A stretch of 64,000 bases of DNA from Mitsuaria sp. WAJ17. GTDB lineage: Bacteria; Pseudomonadota; Gammaproteobacteria; Burkholderiales; Burkholderiaceae_C. The position numbers and the translations under genes were made by a program. Location: contig NZ_JACJUG010000001.1 of NCBI RefSeq assembly GCF_014174515.1, forward strand, positions 290,697-354,696, read 5' to 3'. Below, one piece after another: positions 1-7,605 of the stretch (positions within the stretch are counted from its first letter, which is position 1; every line of letters starts with the position of its first letter). The notes beneath the pieces were generated by a model. The model was not told the DNA's origin, made no database searches, and saw nothing but the letters and a program-made list of their open reading frames with translations.

Positions 1-154
1 AGCCGGCCTGGAGGTCCAGCAGGCCGGCGCCCGGCGCAGTTTTCTCGTTCGCTTCGAGATTCCCAAGGGCCGGCTGGCCGAGTGCTTCCAGCTGTCCGAG
101 GAGACGAACGCCCGGGTGATGTCGCTGTTCGACAGCGCCTTCGGTCCGGGCTAG
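1..154 (+). CDS. C-terminal end of an unknown protein (5' truncated by window)
   Basis: An open frame enters the window from the left (first full codon at base 2) and ends at a TAG at 152-154. It gives about 50 residues, ending in SLFDSAFGPG. The codon use is typical of the window (GC-rich third positions), so it is probably a genuine gene end. No domain is recognisable in the visible part. About 255 bases without an obvious gene separate it from the chemotaxis hybrid downstream, and I see no clear promoter or terminator there. Confidence 0.5.
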   Translation, partial: AGLEVQQAGARRSFLVRFEIPKGRLAECFQLSEETNARVMSLFDSAFGPG

Positions 155-409
155 CCCGGCACATCCGCCGAGGCCGTCCTTCAATGCGGCGATGAGCTCC
201 TGCCCCGGTGTGCTGCCCAGGGGTCTCGCGGTTAGGGGCTGCGCCGCGAAATTGGGCAAGCTATGAGGCGGGACTTGGCCGGCGGCGCCTGCGCGCGGGA
301 GTAGACTGCGCAAGGCACAAGCACAGGCACTGTGCGAGAGCCACCCGTCAGGGGCGGCTTTCGCGACGACCGGCGTCATGCATGCGGTGCAACCCTCATC
401 CGGAGCACC

Positions 410-3400
410 GTGAACGACCACCTCATCATCCCCGCTGATTCTTCGTCCCCGCCGGAGTCCCCGATGATCGTGGCGCTCGGGGCCTCTGCGGGTGGCTTGG
501 AGGCGCTGCGCGAGTTCTTCGGTGCCATGGTGCCGGACGATCGGCTGGCCTTTGTGGTCCTGACCCATCTGCCGCCGCACCACATCAGCTACCTGGCCGA
601 GCTGCTGCAGCGCGCCGGGCCGCTGGCTGCCCAGGAGGTGCAGTCGGGCGACCGGATCCAGGGCGGGCGGGTCCATGTCATGCCGCCCGGCGGCTGGATG
701 ACCGTGAAAGGCGGCGTGCTCTCCTTCGAGGACAAGCCCGTCGACAAGACGACCAGCCTGCGCCCCATCGACCATTTCATGGCCAGCCTGGCGGAGGATG
801 CCGGCTCCCGCGCGATCGGCATTGTGCTCAGCGGCACCGACCACGACGGCACCGCGGGGCTCAAGGCCCTGAAGGCCGCGGGCGGCTGGACCTTCGCCCA
901 GACGCCCGCAACGGCCGAGTTCCCGAGCATGCCGCAAAGCGCGATCGCCTCCGGTGCGGCTGACGAGGTGATGGCGCCGCGCGCCATGGCCCTGGCCCTG
1001 CTGGACTACCTGAAGCGCCAGCCGCAGGCGCTGCAGGACGACGCTGCCGGCGACGACGCCGTCAGCGCCGAGAGCGAGGACCTGCTTCATGAGGCCCTGG
1101 CCCTGGTGCTGGACCAAACGGGGCACGACTTCCAGCTCTACCGGCCTGGGATGCTGCGGCGGCGTCTGCGCCGGCGGATGGTGCGCAGCCGGTGCCAGCG
1201 GCTGGGCGAGTACCTGCAGTTGCTGCGTGACTCCGCCGAGGAGAGCGCTGCCCTGGCCGCCGAGTTCCTCATCGGCGTGACCGAGTTCTTCCGCGATTCC
1301 GAGGCCTGGGACGAACTGGCGAACGGCGTCCTGCCCGGCCTGCTGGCCGAGCGCCAACGCGACGCCCCCCCGCTGCGCGTCTGGACCCCCGGCTGCTCGT
1401 CTGGCGAGGAGAGCTATTCCATCGCCATGCTGCTGATCGAGGCGATGGAGCAGCGCGGGCTGCCGCCGGCCGTTCAGGTGTTCGGCACAGACATCGACCT
1501 GGAAGCGCTGGCAGTGGCCCGGCGCGGCGTCTATCCGGCCTCGATCGATGCCGCGATGCCGCCCGAGCGCCTCGCGCGCTTCTTCGAGCGCCGGGGGGAT
1601 GACTTCGTCGTGTGCAAGCCGCTGCGGGACAGCGTCATGTTCGCGCCGCAGAACCTGGCGCGCGACACGCCGTTCTCGCGCCTGGACCTGCTCCTGTGCC
1701 GCAATGTGCTGATGTACCTGGAACAGACGCTGCAGGATCGCATCGTGCAGCTCTTCCATTTCGCGCTCAAGCCTGGCGGGCTGCTGTGGCTGGGCAAGGC
1801 CGAGTCCCTCACCGGGCACGGCAGCCTGTTCGAGCCGGTCTCCCGCCCCATGCGCATGTACCGGCGCCTGGGGGGGCGGTCTCATCTCCCGCGAGGTTTC
1901 GTGGCGCCGCTCAGCCTCGCCACGGAATCGGCCTACCGAGCCGCCGACCGCGCGCTGGCGGCCGGCGACGTCCTGCGCCTGCACCTGACGGGCCGCGAGG
2001 TCAGCGCGGCGGTCCTCATCGACCGCGAGGGCCGCGCCTTGCACTACCACGGCGACACCGGGCGCTTCCTGGCGCCGCAGGGCGATGCCACCCAGGAGCT
2101 GCTGCGCACTGTCCGGTCGGAGCTGAAGCCCGCGATGCGCCTGCTGATCCGGCAGGCCTTCTCCGAGGGCGCGGCCACCTCGCGCCCGATCGCCCTACAG
2201 GACGGCCTGCTCACGAAGCAAGTGCTCATCCAGGCCGAGCCCGTGCAGGGCAAGGCGGGCCGTGGTGCCTTCGTGGTGACTTTCACCGCCACCGGCCGCG
2301 CGCCAGGGCCGGCAGCGCCCGTCCCGCCTGCGGGCGAGAGTTCGAGCGAGCTGGAAGAAAGCCGGCGCGAGCTGGCACAGGCCCTGGAAGATGCGGAGCG
2401 CAGCAACGAGGAGCTGCGCCTGGCCAGCGAGGAGGCGTCCTCGCTCAACGAGGAGCTGCAGTCTTCGACCGAGGAGCTGGAAAGCTCCAAGGAGGAGCTG
2501 CAGTCGCTCAACGAAGAGCTGGCCACCGTCAACGCGCAGCTCGAGGAGCGTATGGTCGAGATGGCGCGCCATGCCGACGACCTGTCCAACCTGCTGGAAA
2601 GCACGGCGCTGGCCGCCATCCTGCTGGACCGCGAGATGCGCATCCGGCGCTTCACCCCCGCGGCCATGCAGCTGTTCAGCCTGCGTGCCGGTGACGAGGG
2701 CCGCCTGCTCAGCGACATCGCAAGCCGTGTCGAGGACCCGCAGTTCGCCCAGGAGGCGCAGCGCACCTTCGACCAGCGGCAAAGCTCGGATGCCGAGGTC
2801 ACGAGCCTGGACGGGCGGCTGTACCTGCGCCGGCTGCAGCCCTTCCTGACGCAGACTGGTGAAGTGGACGGCGTGGTTGTCACCTACATCGACATCACGG
2901 TGATCCGCAACGCCGCGCAGCAGGTGCGCCAGCTGGCCTCGGTGCTGGACCATTCCAACGACGCGGTGCTCACGCTGGATCCTCAGGGGCTCATCCTCAA
3001 CTGGAACCAGGGGGCGGAGCGGATCTTCGGCTACACGGTAACGCAGGCCCGGCAGCTGACGATCTTCGACCTCGTGCCGGCCGAAGACCAGGACAAGACG
3101 CGGCGGCTGATGAAGCGGGCCCTGGAGGCGGGCGCCGCCGGACCGGTGGATGTCCTGCGCTGCACGCGGGGCGGGCAGCGCGTCAATGTGTCGGTGGTGA
3201 TGTCCGCGCTGCGCAACGAGCAGGGCATGCCGGTGGCGCTTCTGTCTACCGAGCGCGACATCACCGAGCGGCGGCGCATCGAGAGCGAGGTCCGCTTCCG
3301 TCGCCTGGCCGACGACATTCCCGCCCTGCTGCGGGTGGAGGACAAGCAGGGCCTGGCGCAGTTCGTCAACCGCGCCTGCACCGAGTTCACCGGGGCCTCG

Positions 3401-4783
3401 ATGGACATGCTGCTGGGCAGCGGCTGGCTGGAGTTCGTCCATTCGCAGGACCGCCAGCGCTACCTCGCCGAGCAGACCCGGGCCTATGCGGCGCGTGCGC
3501 GCCTGGAGATCGACATCCGCTTGCGCCGCCATGACGGTGCGCCGCGCTGGACGCGCTCCATCAGTGTTCCGCATGTCGGCGCCGACGGCGAGTTCGCTGG
3601 CTACGTGGCCCTGATGCTGGACATCGACGACCGCAAGCTCGCGGAGCGCGAGCTGATGGACGCTCACCGTCGCAAGGATGAATTCCTGGCGATGCTCGCC
3701 CACGAGCTGCGCAATCCGCTGGCCCCCATCCGCAATGCGGCGCAGCTGCTGTCCCGCCAGGACGCCGCGGGCGAGACGGCTGCCTGGGCCGTGGGCGTGA
3801 TCGAGCGGCAGACGCAGGCGATGAGCCGTCTGCTGGACAGCCTCCTGGACGTGGCGCGCATCGCGCGCGGCAAGACCGAGTTGGAGCTGGCGCCGGTCGA
3901 GTTGCGCGTCGTGATCGAGCGTTCCATCGAAGTCAGCCAGGCCCTGATCGACTCGCGAGGCCAGGCGCTGCGCGTGGAGATGCCGGACGAAACGCTGCTG
4001 ATCAATGGCGACCTGGTGCGCCTCACCCAGGTCTTTGCCAATCTGCTGAACAATGCCTCGAAGTACACCGACGAGGGCGGCGAGATCCAGGTCAAGGCCT
4101 GTGCGGAGGGGCGGCAGGCGCTGGTGCAGGTCAGCGACAACGGTGCGGGCATTTCGGCGGACATGCTGCCGCGCGTGTTTGACCTGTTCAGCCAGGCCGA
4201 TCGCACCCTGGACCGGGCCAAGGGCGGCCTGGGCCTGGGGCTGACGCTGGTGCGCCAGCTCGTGGAGTTGCATCGCGGCGAGGTGACCGCGTCCAGCCCC
4301 GGCCTGGGCAAGGGCAGTACCTTCAGCGTGCGCCTGCCCCTGCTGGAGCCGCTGCCGAATCCGCACACCTCCGCCCAGACCTTGCCGACGGCACCGCGCG
4401 CCAGCGCGCTGGCGCGGCGTGTTCTCGTGGTGGATGACAACGTCGATGCGGCGCAGATGCTGGGCGCCATCCTGCAACTGCACGGCCACGAGGTCTGCCT
4501 GGCTTTTGACGGCGCACGGGCCCTGGCCCTGGCAGACCAGCATCCTTTCGACGTGATCATCCTGGACATCGGGCTGCCCGGCCTGGATGGCTACCAGGTC
4601 GCACGCACCTTGCGTGGACGCGCGGCCATGTCCGGCGTGACCCTCATCGCGCTCACGGGCTATGGCCTGAAGGAGGACGTGGACCGGGCCCGCAGCGCGG
4701 GATGCGACACGCACTTCGTCAAGCCCGTTGACGCGGATGCCCTGCTGCAGCGCATCGAGCAGGCGCCCCAGCGCAGCCCCTGA
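410..4783 (+). CDS. CheB/CheR fusion with PAS domains, histidine kinase and receiver
   Basis: A giant soluble signalling hybrid of about 1457 residues. In order: a CheB methylesterase domain (GASAGG near residue 25, then LTHLPPHH and SGTDHDGTAG carrying the catalytic Ser, His and Asp); a CheR methyltransferase (about 223-487; TEFFRD, CSSGEESYS, LLLCRNVLMYL); a Glu/Ser-rich coiled coil (about 643-720); three PAS-like domains (about 725-1090); a HisKA/HATPase kinase (H-box AHELRNPLAP, N-box NLLNNASKYT, G-boxes SDNGAGIS and GGLGLGL); and a C-terminal receiver (VVDDN, ILDIGLPGLDGY, LALTGYG-like Thr, FVKPVD). All key residues are visible. CheB-CheR-PAS hybrids are a known family; substrates and outputs are unknown here. 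GTG 410 has GGAG 4 bases upstream; ATG 464 has GGAG 6 bases upstream and is an equally good start. No membrane segment is seen. An IS110 remnant begins directly after the stop. Confidence 0.93.
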   Translation: MNDHLIIPADSSSPPESPMIVALGASAGGLEALREFFGAMVPDDRLAFVVLTHLPPHHISYLAELLQRAGPLAAQEVQSGDRIQGGRVHVMPPGGWMTVKGGVLSFEDKPVDKTTSLRPIDHFMASLAEDAGSRAIGIVLSGTDHDGTAGLKALKAAGGWTFAQTPATAEFPSMPQSAIASGAADEVMAPRAMALALLDYLKRQPQALQDDAAGDDAVSAESEDLLHEALALVLDQTGHDFQLYRPGMLRRRLRRRMVRSRCQRLGEYLQLLRDSAEESAALAAEFLIGVTEFFRDSEAWDELANGVLPGLLAERQRDAPPLRVWTPGCSSGEESYSIAMLLIEAMEQRGLPPAVQVFGTDIDLEALAVARRGVYPASIDAAMPPERLARFFERRGDDFVVCKPLRDSVMFAPQNLARDTPFSRLDLLLCRNVLMYLEQTLQDRIVQLFHFALKPGGLLWLGKAESLTGHGSLFEPVSRPMRMYRRLGGRSHLPRGFVAPLSLATESAYRAADRALAAGDVLRLHLTGREVSAAVLIDREGRALHYHGDTGRFLAPQGDATQELLRTVRSELKPAMRLLIRQAFSEGAATSRPIALQDGLLTKQVLIQAEPVQGKAGRGAFVVTFTATGRAPGPAAPVPPAGESSSELEESRRELAQALEDAERSNEELRLASEEASSLNEELQSSTEELESSKEELQSLNEELATVNAQLEERMVEMARHADDLSNLLESTALAAILLDREMRIRRFTPAAMQLFSLRAGDEGRLLSDIASRVEDPQFAQEAQRTFDQRQSSDAEVTSLDGRLYLRRLQPFLTQTGEVDGVVVTYIDITVIRNAAQQVRQLASVLDHSNDAVLTLDPQGLILNWNQGAERIFGYTVTQARQLTIFDLVPAEDQDKTRRLMKRALEAGAAGPVDVLRCTRGGQRVNVSVVMSALRNEQGMPVALLSTERDITERRRIESEVRFRRLADDIPALLRVEDKQGLAQFVNRACTEFTGASMDMLLGSGWLEFVHSQDRQRYLAEQTRAYAARARLEIDIRLRRHDGAPRWTRSISVPHVGADGEFAGYVALMLDIDDRKLAERELMDAHRRKDEFLAMLAHELRNPLAPIRNAAQLLSRQDAAGETAAWAVGVIERQTQAMSRLLDSLLDVARIARGKTELELAPVELRVVIERSIEVSQALIDSRGQALRVEMPDETLLINGDLVRLTQVFANLLNNASKYTDEGGEIQVKACAEGRQALVQVSDNGAGISADMLPRVFDLFSQADRTLDRAKGGLGLGLTLVRQLVELHRGEVTASSPGLGKGSTFSVRLPLLEPLPNPHTSAQTLPTAPRASALARRVLVVDDNVDAAQMLGAILQLHGHEVCLAFDGARALALADQHPFDVIILDIGLPGLDGYQVARTLRGRAAMSGVTLIALTGYGLKEDVDRARSAGCDTHFVKPVDADALLQRIEQAPQRSP

Positions 4784-5497
4784 CCTGTCGGCCACGCCAA
4801 CAACGTCGTCGGCGATCTGCTCAGTGAAGGGGCCCGGCCGGATGAGCGCATCGGGCGGTACGACGCCCGCATCCACGCCATGGCCAAGGAGGACGAGCGC
4901 GCCCGGCGGCTGATGCAGCTCGGCGGCGTGGGCCCCACAGCCGCCACCTGCCTGCTGGCCATGATCCGCAACGGGCATGACTTCGACTGCGGCCGCCAGT
5001 TCGCGGCCTGGCTAGGCCTGACGCCAGGCCAGTACAGCTCGGGCGGCAAGACCCGGCTCGGGCGCATCACCAAAGCCGGCGGTGCCTACCTGCGCAGCCT
5101 ACTGGTGCTGGGCGCCAAGGCACTGCTGGCAGCCGCCAAGAACAAGACCGTTGGGTCAAATTTAGATCGGCGCCAACACCTGGTACCCAAGCAGCATTCC
5201 AGCGGTGGCAAGCCCCACCTGGGCACCATCACCAAGCGCGGCGATGCCTATCTGAGGACCTTGCTGATCCAGGGCGCCAAATCCGTGGTCAACACCGCCC
5301 ACACGCGCAGCGATCCGATCTCGCGTTGGGTCTTGGCCGTCTACCTCAGTCGATCTAGGCGTCCAGAGTGGGAGCGCCAAGTCATCAGCCTTGGAGCCGT
5401 GATCAAGTTCGCTGCGGCGGCTGGAGTGCCGATCTTGGAAGTGCTGAAGGCGGGGAAATGTCGGAGCCGGTTCGCGGGTGAGCCCGAGCCCTACTAG
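4784..5497 (+). pseudogene. Chimeric IS110-family transposase remnant (two fused C-terminal pieces)
   Basis: Immediately after the TGA of the CheB/CheR gene, and in the same frame, the translation reads as the internal to C-terminal part of an IS110-family (DEDD, Transposase_20) enzyme: GHANNVVGDLLSE, LMQLGGVGPTAAT, FAAWLGLTPGQYSSGGKTR. Around 5152 it changes abruptly. A second, different copy of the same domain follows (VPKQHSSGGKPHLG, KRGDAYLRTLLIQGAKS). The same motif pair therefore occurs twice in one frame, which an intact transposase does not show. After about 5335 the frame continues with about 50 residues I do not recognise. The N-terminal DEDD half is missing. It looks like two different IS110 or IS1111 copies joined by deletion. 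An ATG at 4880 gives a 205-residue reading frame, but it is unlikely to be functional. Confidence 0.8.
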
Positions 5498-5531
5498 CCC
5501 CAGAGTAGGCCGTGCGCCGCACGGCGTGATG

Positions 5532-5569
5532 GCAAACCCAGCCAAGACCTAGGAGGCGGCTGGGTTTGC
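5532..5569. repeat. Perfect 12-bp hairpin in IS graveyard
   Basis: GCAAACCCAGCC at 5532-5543 is followed, after a 14-base loop, by its exact complement GGCTGGGTTTGC at 5558-5569. It lies just past the IS110 remnant. No T-run follows, so a rho-independent terminator is not supported. It may be a subterminal structure of a mobile element. Confidence 0.6.
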
Positions 5570-5679
5570 ACTTGCTGGCGTTGCACTGCCTGTGCGGGGG
5601 CTCGGCTTATGGGGCGCGGTCGGGGTCGTTCCATTCCTATTTCTGGGCGGCCCGAACGAAGCTGCAGCACTTATGAAGG

Positions 5680-5788
5680 AGGTGTCGGATTCACATCAAA
5701 TGAGGATCACATGGCAGAAATGCAGCGGTTGCTGTCGCTCCCAGTTCAGGTCTAAGCGACTGCTTCAGTTTAGGTTTATCCGACACCT
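5680..5788. mobile_element. 109-bp remnant with 11-bp terminal inverted repeats, IS21-like
   Basis: AGGTGTCGGAT at 5680-5690 is exactly repeated in inverse at 5778-5788. Inside the right end, two related direct repeats lie 24 bases apart (5742-5760 and 5766-5784, 15 of 19 identical). Multiple subterminal repeats of this kind are typical of IS21-family ends. I infer an internally deleted IS21-like element or MITE. No istA or istB coding sequence remains. The family assignment is tentative. Confidence 0.5.
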
Positions 5789-5860
5789 GCCCTCAGGTCG
5801 GCGTGATGCACGGCCCTGGGCTGCGCGACGGGCAGGTGTCGGACAAACCTAAACTGAAGC
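5762..5860. repeat. 31-bp inverted repeat around a 37-bp spacer
   Basis: The right end of the 109-bp remnant (5762-5792) recurs in inverse orientation at 5830-5860 with a single mismatch in 31 bases. The spacer is 5793-5829. This is two identical insertion-sequence ends facing each other, as left by abutting copies or a hairpin-forming mini-element. No gene is encoded. Confidence 0.8.
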
Positions 5861-6160
5861 CAACATCGCTGTAGCGATTGGCGCTGCCGTGCAGTGATTA
5901 CGTTCGGGCTACCCAGCTTGGCCGAGTGCTTCTAGCCCGTGACCTGTCGTCGGCCGGCGTCGGCTTTGGCGCGCACGCATAGCCTTGCTTGCGGCTATCG
6001 AGGGTGGCAACCCTGGATCCATCAGCGCCCGCAACAGAGGCCTGACCGCTACAGCTCCGCAATTAAGCAAAGCTTGGCCCAGAGTGGAATTAACTTAACC
6101 TTGGCCATCCCGGCCAACTTATGGGCTAAGTCACAAAACCCAAACCAACAAACATCGAAG
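5861..6160. other. Non-coding stretch between IS ends and tRNA-Arg
   Basis: About 300 bases with lower GC and no convincing gene. The open frames here lack ribosome sites and domain signals. I looked for a second copy of the tRNA 3' end that could be an attachment site and saw none. The A-rich stretch just before the tRNA (6131-6157) is U-rich on the tRNA strand and could contribute to termination of the tRNA transcript, but no stem is visible. Confidence 0.5.
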
Positions 6161-6235
6161 TGGCGCGACCGGCAAGAATCGAACTTGCGACGAAGCCTTC
6201 GGAGGGCTCCATGATATCCACTTCACCACGGTCGC
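6161..6235 (-). tRNA. tRNA-Arg (anticodon CCG)
   Basis: On the minus strand the sequence folds as a tRNA. The 7-bp acceptor stem GCGACCG/CGGTCGC, discriminator G and an encoded CCA are present. The anticodon arm is GAGCC, loop CTCCGAA, GGCTT, so the anticodon is CCG (Arg). The T arm carries GTTCGATTC. The gene lies at the boundary between the IS-rich left edge and the gene-dense chromosome. tRNA genes of this kind are common integration sites. Confidence 0.95.
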
Positions 6236-6291
6236 ACGCCAGCCGCGCATTCTAACCCGGCTTGCGGGGCTGGCCGATGACGGTCGTGGAT

Positions 6292-7596
6292 TCAGCTGCG
6301 CAGCAGCTTCAGGGCTGGGGCGTCGCGGGCCGGCAGGGCGGGAAAGACGCGGGCCAGGGTCTCGTCGTCCAGGCCCAGATGGCCCTGCAGCAGCGGGGCC
6401 AGAACGTGGCGGAAGTCGGTGCTGATGGCCAGGTCGCGGCCGTCGGCGAGGGCGCGATCCTCTAGGCCCGGCCATTCGCCCAGAACGCGGCCGCCGGCAG
6501 CACCCTGCAGCGGGCCGCCCAGCAAGCACATCACATTGCCGCGGCCATGGTCGGTGCCGCCGGTGCCGTTCTCGTGCACGGTGCGGCCGAACTCGCTCAT
6601 CACCACGATCACGGTGTCCTGCAGGCTGTCGCCAAGGCCCTGCGCCAGGGCGTCCAGGCCTTCGCACAACGCGCCCAGGCGGGTGGCCAGTTGGCCGCTG
6701 GCGCCGCCCTGGTTGACGTGGGTGTCCCAACCGCCCACGGAGGTGAAGGCCAACTGGGTCTGGGCGTCGGCGCGGACCAACTCGCCCAGACGGCGCGCGT
6801 CGGCCGCGAAGCTGCGGGCGGACGGAGCGCCGGCATCGGCGCTGGGGTCGCGGCTGGGGGCCTCGTCCTGCATGCCGCCCGGGCGCTGCCGGGCCTGGGC
6901 CAGGCTGCGCCGCATGTCCTGGCGGGATTGGGTGGCGTCACGGTAGTCCTGCGAGAGCGCATCCTGCCCCGCGTACAGCTTGGCCAGGCCGCGCTGCAGC
7001 CGGGCCTGGTCGATGGCCTTGGGATCCAGGGCCTTGGGCCCGGTGCCCAGGAAGGCGACGGGGGCACTGCCTGCGAAGATGCGCGGCGGTGTGTTGCCCA
7101 GGCTCAGGGCGCGGCTGGCGCTGTGCGGCCCGGGCAGGCCGGCCAGCAGGCGGTTCATCCAGCCGTCGGGCGTGCCCTTGCGGCCCGGGGTGCCGGACTC
7201 CAGGTAGGCCTGCGCATCGAAGTGCGAGCGCGTGGGGTCGGGCGAGCCGCTGGCATGGACAAAGCCCATCAGGCCGCGCTGCCAGTAGGGCATCAGCGGG
7301 CTGGCGGCCGGGTGCAGGCCAAAGAGACGGTCCAGGGGCAGGGCGCCGCCGTCCTCGCCGGGCCGGGCGATGGCCAGGCGCGGCCGGGCGCGCGCATAGG
7401 CCGGGTCGCCATGGGGCACTACGACGTTGAGCCCGTCGATGGCGCCCCGCAGCATCATCACCACCAGGCGCGGTTTGCGCTCCTCGGCGGCACGCTGGGC
7501 CTGGGCGGGCAGGGCCAGGCTGCCCAGGGCGGCTGCGCTGTGCAGCAGCCAGTCGCGTCGATGCAGGGCGTTCGGGAGGGATGGGGGCAGGGTCAT
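6292..7596 (-). CDS. DUF1501 protein, Tat-exported
   Basis: A 434-residue protein beginning with a twin-arginine-type leader (RRDWLLHSAAALGSLALPAQA). After it come the DUF1501 hallmarks: VVMMLRGAIDGLNVVVPHGD near the start, VGGWDTHVNQG, and a C-terminal EFGRTVHENGTGGTDHGRG segment. The family belongs to the alkaline-phosphatase/sulfatase-like fold; its substrate is not established. The start lies 9 bases after the stop of the DUF1800 gene. This pair is conserved as an operon in many bacteria and is thought to act in the periplasm. No frameshift is seen. Confidence 0.9.
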   Translation of the reverse strand: MTLPPSLPNALHRRDWLLHSAAALGSLALPAQAQRAAEERKPRLVVMMLRGAIDGLNVVVPHGDPAYARARPRLAIARPGEDGGALPLDRLFGLHPAASPLMPYWQRGLMGFVHASGSPDPTRSHFDAQAYLESGTPGRKGTPDGWMNRLLAGLPGPHSASRALSLGNTPPRIFAGSAPVAFLGTGPKALDPKAIDQARLQRGLAKLYAGQDALSQDYRDATQSRQDMRRSLAQARQRPGGMQDEAPSRDPSADAGAPSARSFAADARRLGELVRADAQTQLAFTSVGGWDTHVNQGGASGQLATRLGALCEGLDALAQGLGDSLQDTVIVVMSEFGRTVHENGTGGTDHGRGNVMCLLGGPLQGAAGGRVLGEWPGLEDRALADGRDLAISTDFRHVLAPLLQGHLGLDDETLARVFPALPARDAPALKLLRS

Positions 7597-7605
7597 GTCA
7601 ACACC

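Noticed and set aside
2195..4978. 927-residue minus-strand open frame opposite the CheB/CheR hybrid
   Set aside because: Mirror of a GC-rich gene; composition is Gln/His/Arg-rich without domains, and the plus-strand protein has intact catalytic motifs.
5650..5909. 9-bp inverted repeat GCCCGAACG at 5650 and 5901 around the IS remnants, considered as integron attC or target site
   Set aside because: Does not fit the attC core consensus and is too short to exclude chance.
5939..6160. Possible duplicated tRNA 3' end (attachment site) near the tRNA-Arg
   Set aside because: The best match shares only about eight bases; no convincing direct repeat.
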